From: Candidatus Competibacteraceae bacterium
GTDB taxonomy: Bacteria; Pseudomonadota; Gammaproteobacteria; Competibacterales; Competibacteraceae
DNA: 10,381 nt
Assembly (NCBI GenBank): GCA_012032855.1
Contig: JAAUQA010000074.1
Span: forward strand, 1-10,381
Direction: 5' to 3'
The translations under genes and the position numbers were made by a program. The notes beneath the pieces were generated by a model. It did no database searches, was not told where the DNA came from, and saw nothing but the letters and a program-made list of their open reading frames with translations. Below are positions 6,757-10,381 of the stretch, one piece after another. How positions within the stretch are numbered: the stretch's first letter is position 1; each line of letters begins with the position of its first letter.

Positions 6757-8793
6757 CTAGCCTAAGAAATAGTCAAAATCGCGTTCGGTACGGGTCCGGC
6801 CATGTAGACGCAGAATATGGGCCGGCATACTTTGGGGATTAAGTTCAACGTAGTTGCGAGAGCCGTGCCAGAGGTAATGCTGATCCCCGAGCAAATCATG
6901 GACTTCGAAGGCACGTTGCGGGTCCAGTCCCAGCACTTCCAGATCAAGATCGACCCAACCGACTTGAGTATGGCGGGTATCCAGGTTGACGACCACTAGA
7001 ATGATATCGCTGTGATCATCGGTCCATTTGCTATAGCAGATTAGCTGCTCGTTACTGATCGGGTGGAAACAGAAATTCAAGTTCTGTTGTAACGCCGGGT
7101 TGCGGCGGCGGATACGGTTCACCAGGCCGATCAGTTCCCGCAGACTGTCTTGGCGTTCCAGCAAATCGCCCCAGTGCTTGATCTCGTATTTCTCCGAATC
7201 CAGATAGTCCTCGCTGCCGTGTTTGGTGGGATCACTCACCATCAATTCGAAAGCTGGACCGTACATGCCGTAGTTGGCGGTCATGGTCGCGGCCAGAATC
7301 AACCGCACGAGGTAACCGGGGCGGCCGCCGTATTGCAAGGATTCGGGCAAGATATCCGGCGTATTCGGCCAGAAATTCGGCCGGAAATACTCTTTACCCG
7401 GCCCCTGGGTCAGTTCCGTCATGTATTCAGTCAATTCCCATTTGGTGTTGCGCCAAGTGAAATAGGTGTAGGACTGAGTATAACCGAGCTTAGCTAAGCG
7501 GTGCATGACCTTGGGCCGGGTAAAGGCTTCGGCCAAGAACAGTGCCTCCGGGTGGTCCTTTTTGATTTCGGTAATGATCCACTCCCACATGGGAAAGGGC
7601 TTGGTATGCGGGTTATCGACCCGGAAGATACGTATCCCCTGCGCGATCCAATAATCAAAAATGCTTTTCAGCTCTTGCCAGAGCGCTTTCCAGTCGTCGG
7701 TTTCGAAATTGAAGGGATAAATATCCTGATATTTCTTAGGCGGGTTTTCGGCATATTGCACAGTCCCGTCCGGACGCCAACGAAACCAGCTGGGATGTTC
7801 CTTGACATAAGGGTGATCCGGGGCGCACTGAAACGCGATATCCAGGGCGATTTCGATGCCATAATCCTTGGCCTTGGCCACTAGGGCATGGAAATCCTCC
7901 AATGTGCCTAACTCGGGATGAATCGCTTTGTGACCCCCCTCGGAGGAACCGATTGCCCAGGGACTACCGACGTCATCTTCGGTGGGCGTCAAGGTATTGT
8001 TCTTGCCTTTACGATTAACTCGTCCGATGGGATGGATAGGGGGGAAATACAACACATCGAAACCCATATCGGCGATGCGCGATAATTGTTCGATCACATC
8101 CCGGAAGGTACCGTGTTGGCCCGGGGTAGTGCCGTAGGAACGCGGAAACAACTCGTACCAGGAACTGAAACGGGCTCGCTCGTCTTCCACTACAACGGCT
8201 AATTCCTGGTCGTAGGTGGCGGCAAGTTGCCGATCCGAGTACCGTTCCATCAACGCCGCCAAATCCTCTGCCAGGGCGAGATGCAGCCGATAACCGATTT
8301 CCTGTTCGCTGTCTAAGACGCGGGCACGGGATCTCAGCCACTGTGCATCGCCATCCTCGGCGTGTTTACTGGCTTTGTCCAGCAACTCGACACCCACCCG
8401 CAGAGCAACAGCGATATCGTCAACCTCAACGCGTCGGGACAACTCATGCCGCCAGGACTTGAAGGTATCCACCCAGGCCGACACGGTGTAGTGGTAGCGG
8501 CCCACTTTTGCTACGGTGAATTCACCCTGCCAGCGGTCGTTGACCAGCGGCTGCATAGGCGCTTCTAACCAATCGGGTTCGCCGGCAGGCCGGTAACGCA
8601 GCACGCAGGACAACGTATCATGGCCGTCGGCGAATACATCTGCCTCGACCGCGATTTTCTCGCCGACGGTGCGTTTTATAGGATAACGCCCGCCGTCGAT
8701 TTGCGGCATCACGCCTTCGATAACCACCCGTTGGCGGCCGTCGAGCGCCGCGTTGATATTCTTACCAACCTTTTGTTTGGGATTAGGCATCAT
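6757..8793 (-). CDS. glgE: Alpha-1,4-glucan:maltose-1-phosphate maltosyltransferase (GlgE)
   Basis: A 678-residue cytoplasmic GH13_3 enzyme that transfers maltose from maltose-1-phosphate to the non-reducing end of alpha-1,4-glucan. The N-terminal beta domain (about 20-125) is followed by a helical region. The catalytic barrel contains FPPIHPIGRVNRKGKNN (about 250-266), GSPWAIGSSEGGHKA and ALDIAFQCAPDHPYVKEHP. It also carries FRVDNPHTKPF with nucleophile Asp393, LAEAFTRP with acid/base Glu422, and NTPDILPE with Asp at about 480. These positions closely match those of the well-studied Streptomyces enzyme. The length is normal and no indel is seen. Two ATGs stand side by side (8793 and 8790). 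AAAAGG lies 4 nt before the first and 7 nt before the second, so the second is the better spaced. The gene leads treS-mak with a 3-bp gap, a two-gene operon making and using maltose-1-phosphate. Confidence 0.95.
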   Translation of the reverse strand: MMPNPKQKVGKNINAALDGRQRVVIEGVMPQIDGGRYPIKRTVGEKIAVEADVFADGHDTLSCVLRYRPAGEPDWLEAPMQPLVNDRWQGEFTVAKVGRYHYTVSAWVDTFKSWRHELSRRVEVDDIAVALRVGVELLDKASKHAEDGDAQWLRSRARVLDSEQEIGYRLHLALAEDLAALMERYSDRQLAATYDQELAVVVEDERARFSSWYELFPRSYGTTPGQHGTFRDVIEQLSRIADMGFDVLYFPPIHPIGRVNRKGKNNTLTPTEDDVGSPWAIGSSEGGHKAIHPELGTLEDFHALVAKAKDYGIEIALDIAFQCAPDHPYVKEHPSWFRWRPDGTVQYAENPPKKYQDIYPFNFETDDWKALWQELKSIFDYWIAQGIRIFRVDNPHTKPFPMWEWIITEIKKDHPEALFLAEAFTRPKVMHRLAKLGYTQSYTYFTWRNTKWELTEYMTELTQGPGKEYFRPNFWPNTPDILPESLQYGGRPGYLVRLILAATMTANYGMYGPAFELMVSDPTKHGSEDYLDSEKYEIKHWGDLLERQDSLRELIGLVNRIRRRNPALQQNLNFCFHPISNEQLICYSKWTDDHSDIILVVVNLDTRHTQVGWVDLDLEVLGLDPQRAFEVHDLLGDQHYLWHGSRNYVELNPQSMPAHILRLHGRTRTERDFDYFLG

Positions 8794-9298
8794 GCGACCT
8801 TTTCGTTGAGATTGCTCCGCGCTCCGTTATCGGCGTCGCTAGGAGGGAAGGTTTTGATTAGGCTAATTTTGTATCACGCGGCACCAGCGTTCTAACAGCG
8901 TATCAGGGTGTTCTCTGCGCAAGTCATAGCTTAGCGGTGCGATGAAATCAACGGACTGATATATCACGTTTCATCCTCTGAACACAGGGATGACGCGATT
9001 TAACCAATGGGGTGTGAGTTGCAAATTCAGTATCGGGACCATACCTATTGCGAAGCGGGTAACGCTTTCAAACGGATTGTTTTGGGTCGGGTTGGTTGGC
9101 TAATCCGCTAACCAACCCTGAGGCGACAGTTCTGGATGAACAGAATAGCAGGTGGATCTAATTATTTCGAGTCAGCGATGGCAGTGGTTTAATATCGCGT
9201 AAAAACCACCGTTGAGGGCACCCCTTCACAACAAATGGCGCACGGAAATACAAATTTATCTATACATTACAGATGGATGTGATCGCGGACGACCAGGG
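8794..9298. other. Non-coding stretch upstream of glgE
   Basis: About 505 bp between the glgE start and the end of the HPt gene with no supportable gene on either strand. It must hold the glgE promoter, but no hexamer pair is convincing. The only clear structure is the hairpin at 9089-9118. A weaker stem pairs GTGGTTT (9184-9190) with AAACCAC (9203-9209). Confidence 0.6.
9089..9118. other. Strong 12-bp stem-loop
   Basis: GGGTTGGTTGGC (9089-9100) pairs with GCTAACCAACCC (9107-9118) across a 6-nt loop, with 11 Watson-Crick pairs and one G-T. It lies between the HPt stop and glgE. No T-run follows on either strand, so it is not a textbook terminator. It could end HPt transcription, act in the glgE leader, or bind a dimeric regulator as double-stranded DNA. 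Confidence 0.6.
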
Positions 9299-9640
9299 CT
9301 AGCAGAGGCGTTTTAAAATAGCCATGGACTGTGCATAACTCTGATCCAATTGTTCGATCAAGGTTTCTACGTTGTTCAGATCGCCTTTTTCACCCTTCAG
9401 TTGTAGCTGTTTGCAAATCGCGGCCAACTGCGTGCCTCCCAACGCTGAACAGGAACCTTTTAAGTAATGCGCTTCTTTACTAATTTTTTCGGCATTTTTC
9501 TCTGTGGCAAAATGTTTTAATTTCGCGATAGATTGTGGTGCTTGTTCCTGAAACATTGCAATTAACTTATTGACCAGTGTCGGCGTATATTCTTGCAATA
9601 TGGCAGTATCGATAATGTCTTGGTTCATATCGTTGTTCAT
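9299..9640 (-). CDS. Stand-alone HPt (histidine phosphotransfer) domain protein
   Basis: A 113-residue, all-helical protein with the HPt signature EAHYLKGSCSALGG. His58 is the likely phospho-acceptor, followed by the usual K-G-S and small-residue pattern. The domain fills the entire chain, and there is no signal peptide or membrane segment. Such proteins relay phosphate between a hybrid histidine kinase receiver and a response regulator. Neither partner is encoded in the window, so its pathway is unknown. The start may be Met1 (9640) or Met5 (9628); neither has a clear Shine-Dalgarno sequence. Base composition is AT-richer than in the glgE and lctP genes, suggesting a different history for this part. 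An FNR-like site lies 160 bp upstream. Confidence 0.85.
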   Translation of the reverse strand: MNNDMNQDIIDTAILQEYTPTLVNKLIAMFQEQAPQSIAKLKHFATEKNAEKISKEAHYLKGSCSALGGTQLAAICKQLQLKGEKGDLNNVETLIEQLDQSYAQSMAILKRLC

Positions 9641-9801
9641 GAAAAATTATTTATGAATAAACGTGAGCAATATAAATATAAGTACAATTGATTTGGGGAT
9701 TGGCGCAGCCCTTAACTGAAAATGTAAAACACCAATTGCATAACGTGATCTCAAGCATCGAGGCACTCTTAAACACTAATACAGCTTGCTACAAAATAGC
9801 A

Positions 9802-9815
9802 TTGATCCTTGTCAA
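9802..9815. promoter_or_regulatory. FNR/Anr-like box upstream of the HPt gene
   Basis: TTGATCCTTGTCAA matches the TTGAT-N4-ATCAA consensus at 9 of 10 fixed positions. On the minus strand a weak -10 (TATTAG, 9781-9776) would put the start site near 9769-9767, with the box centred about 40 bp upstream as in class II FNR promoters. The leader to the HPt gene would be ~130 nt. The assignment is tentative. Confidence 0.35.
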
Positions 9816-10223
9816 GGTCACTCATGTGGACTTTTTGCCTAAGCTCATAAGTCGCCTAATGTCATGATAATCTGAGCACTTTTTGAGTGGGAGCAGATGC
9901 GATTTAACAAAAGTTTACATTTCCGGTCGCTGGGGCATGGACTGCTTTCCTCCCAATTTTTGGGCATGAAGGCATCCGGCGTGAACAGGCTAACGTTCAG
10001 CTTCAACTTGTTGGTCAACCGCTGAGCCGCAGGAGACATATGAGTTTTGTCCGCCGCCTGATCACCGATCAAGACAGGACCGAGGGTCAAGGGAACGTGT
10101 TCGTCAGTGCACTGAAAAACTGAACGGCTTTTAGATCTTCACAGAGATCAACACCACCGCACAGTGTCTTGTCATCATAATGCGTGTCCAACTAAAGGTT
10201 CAGGATCGCTTTTCTGGAAATAA

Positions 10224-10237
10224 TTGATACTGATCAA
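10224..10237. promoter_or_regulatory. Perfect FNR/Anr box
   Basis: TTGATACTGATCAA matches all ten fixed positions of the FNR/Anr consensus TTGAT-N4-ATCAA. It is centred at 10230.5, about 41 bp before the start site predicted from the -10 at 10259-10264. This is the class II activator geometry. The downstream gene is therefore likely induced under oxygen limitation. Confidence 0.7.
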
Positions 10238-10258
10238 GCATTGGGATGAGTTTAGCCC

Positions 10259-10264
10259 TATTCT
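10259..10264 (+). promoter_or_regulatory. Candidate -10 element of the FNR-linked promoter
   Basis: TATTCT matches TATAAT at four of six positions and predicts a start near 10271. That puts the FNR box centre near -41, where activators replace the -35 element. TTTATA at 10264-10269 is an alternative. Confidence 0.45.
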
Positions 10265-10286
10265 TTATATGGTAATCCAGGAGCAT

Positions 10287-10292
10287 AAGGAG
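10287..10292 (+). promoter_or_regulatory. Ribosome binding site of the right-edge gene
   Basis: AAGGAG lies 8 nt before the ATG at 10301, supporting this as the real start of a gene that otherwise shows only 81 bases. Confidence 0.75.
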
Positions 10293-10300
10293 CGATTGTG

Positions 10301-10381
10301 ATGCGTAGGTTAATATTGTTGATCGTGTTTTCTATTGTTGGTGCTGCCGATCACTGGCTTGGCTCAAGACGCTGACCCCAA
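10301..10381 (+). CDS. Start of a secreted/periplasmic protein (partial, frame disturbed)
   Basis: The ATG after AAGGAG opens MRRLILLIVF, a basic start and hydrophobic core typical of a Sec signal peptide. Read literally, the frame stops at a TGA at 10373-10375. Another frame reads LLLVLPITGLA and then QDADP to the window edge, an ideal h-region and signal-peptidase site (GLA before QDADP). Dropping one T from the 4-T run at 10328-10331 joins the two parts. The mature protein lies outside the window and cannot be named. Control by the upstream FNR box suggests a role under low oxygen, for example a periplasmic cytochrome or denitrification enzyme, but this is only a guess from context. Confidence 0.6.

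Larger units (their letters stand above)
9641..10300. other. Gene-poor stretch with two FNR-type sites
   Basis: About 660 bp without a convincing gene. It holds an FNR-like box (9802-9815), a perfect FNR box (10224-10237) and a promoter for the gene at 10301. On the minus strand a frame is open from 10138 to 9845. Part of its translation (GDQAADKTHMSPAAQRLTNK) looks protein-like, but the only starts are TTG and internal ATGs without a ribosome site, and I do not recognise the sequence. It may be a gene remnant. Confidence 0.5.

Noticed and set aside
8854..8867. FNR-like site near the glgE start (TTGATTAGGCTAAT)
   Set aside because: Only the left half matches; the right half fails at most fixed positions.
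4456..8895. Plus-strand open frames opposite treS-mak and glgE
   Set aside because: They are complementary-strand shadows of genes with clear catalytic motifs and lack start signals.

Overview
The window looks like chromosomal DNA of a gammaproteobacterium of moderate GC content. The evidence is the proteobacterial-style fusion of trehalose synthase to maltokinase, a lactate permease, a CorA transporter, Shine-Dalgarno-led genes, a G/C-rich palindromic intergenic repeat and FNR-type boxes. A glycogen- or trehalose-storing relative of the Competibacter group would fit, but that is an inference from gene style and not proven by the sequence.

Layout. Positions 1-400 are non-coding and hold two copies of a ~49-bp imperfect repeat, a possible promoter and a perfect TGGT-N3-ACCA palindrome of the LldR/PdhR operator type. 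These lie in front of an intact L-lactate permease gene (401-2095, +). A CorA-type Mg2+/metal transporter follows (2182-3261, +). A compact palindromic repeat (3295-3377) separates it from the convergent minus-strand pair glgE (8793-6757) and treS-mak (6753-3408), which are 3 bp apart. Upstream of glgE is ~500 bp without a recognisable gene but with a strong hairpin. Next come a small stand-alone HPt phosphotransfer protein (9640-9299, -) and an AT-richer, ~660-bp gene-poor stretch. The window ends in the first codons of a secreted or periplasmic protein (from 10301, +), preceded by a perfect FNR/Anr box placed as in a class II activated promoter.

How the genes work together. TreS interconverts trehalose and maltose, Mak phosphorylates maltose to maltose-1-phosphate, and GlgE transfers the maltosyl unit to alpha-1,4-glucan. 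This is the GlgE route linking trehalose to glycogen-like glucan. The branching enzyme GlgB is not in the window. Lactate permease supplies carbon, and CorA has no obvious link to the pathway.

Main oddity. Six single-base indels can be inferred from family-conserved protein reading: two compensating ones in corA, three in treS-mak and one in the signal peptide at the right edge. Several lie in short homopolymers. Removing them restores an uninterrupted 1114-residue TreS-Mak and normal CorA and signal-peptide sequences. Base-calling error is the simplest explanation, though real decay cannot be excluded from the sequence alone. I found no convincing new defence, mobile or RNA system. The most useful biological leads are the regulatory sites (LldR-like operator, FNR boxes) and the unidentified FNR-linked secreted protein.
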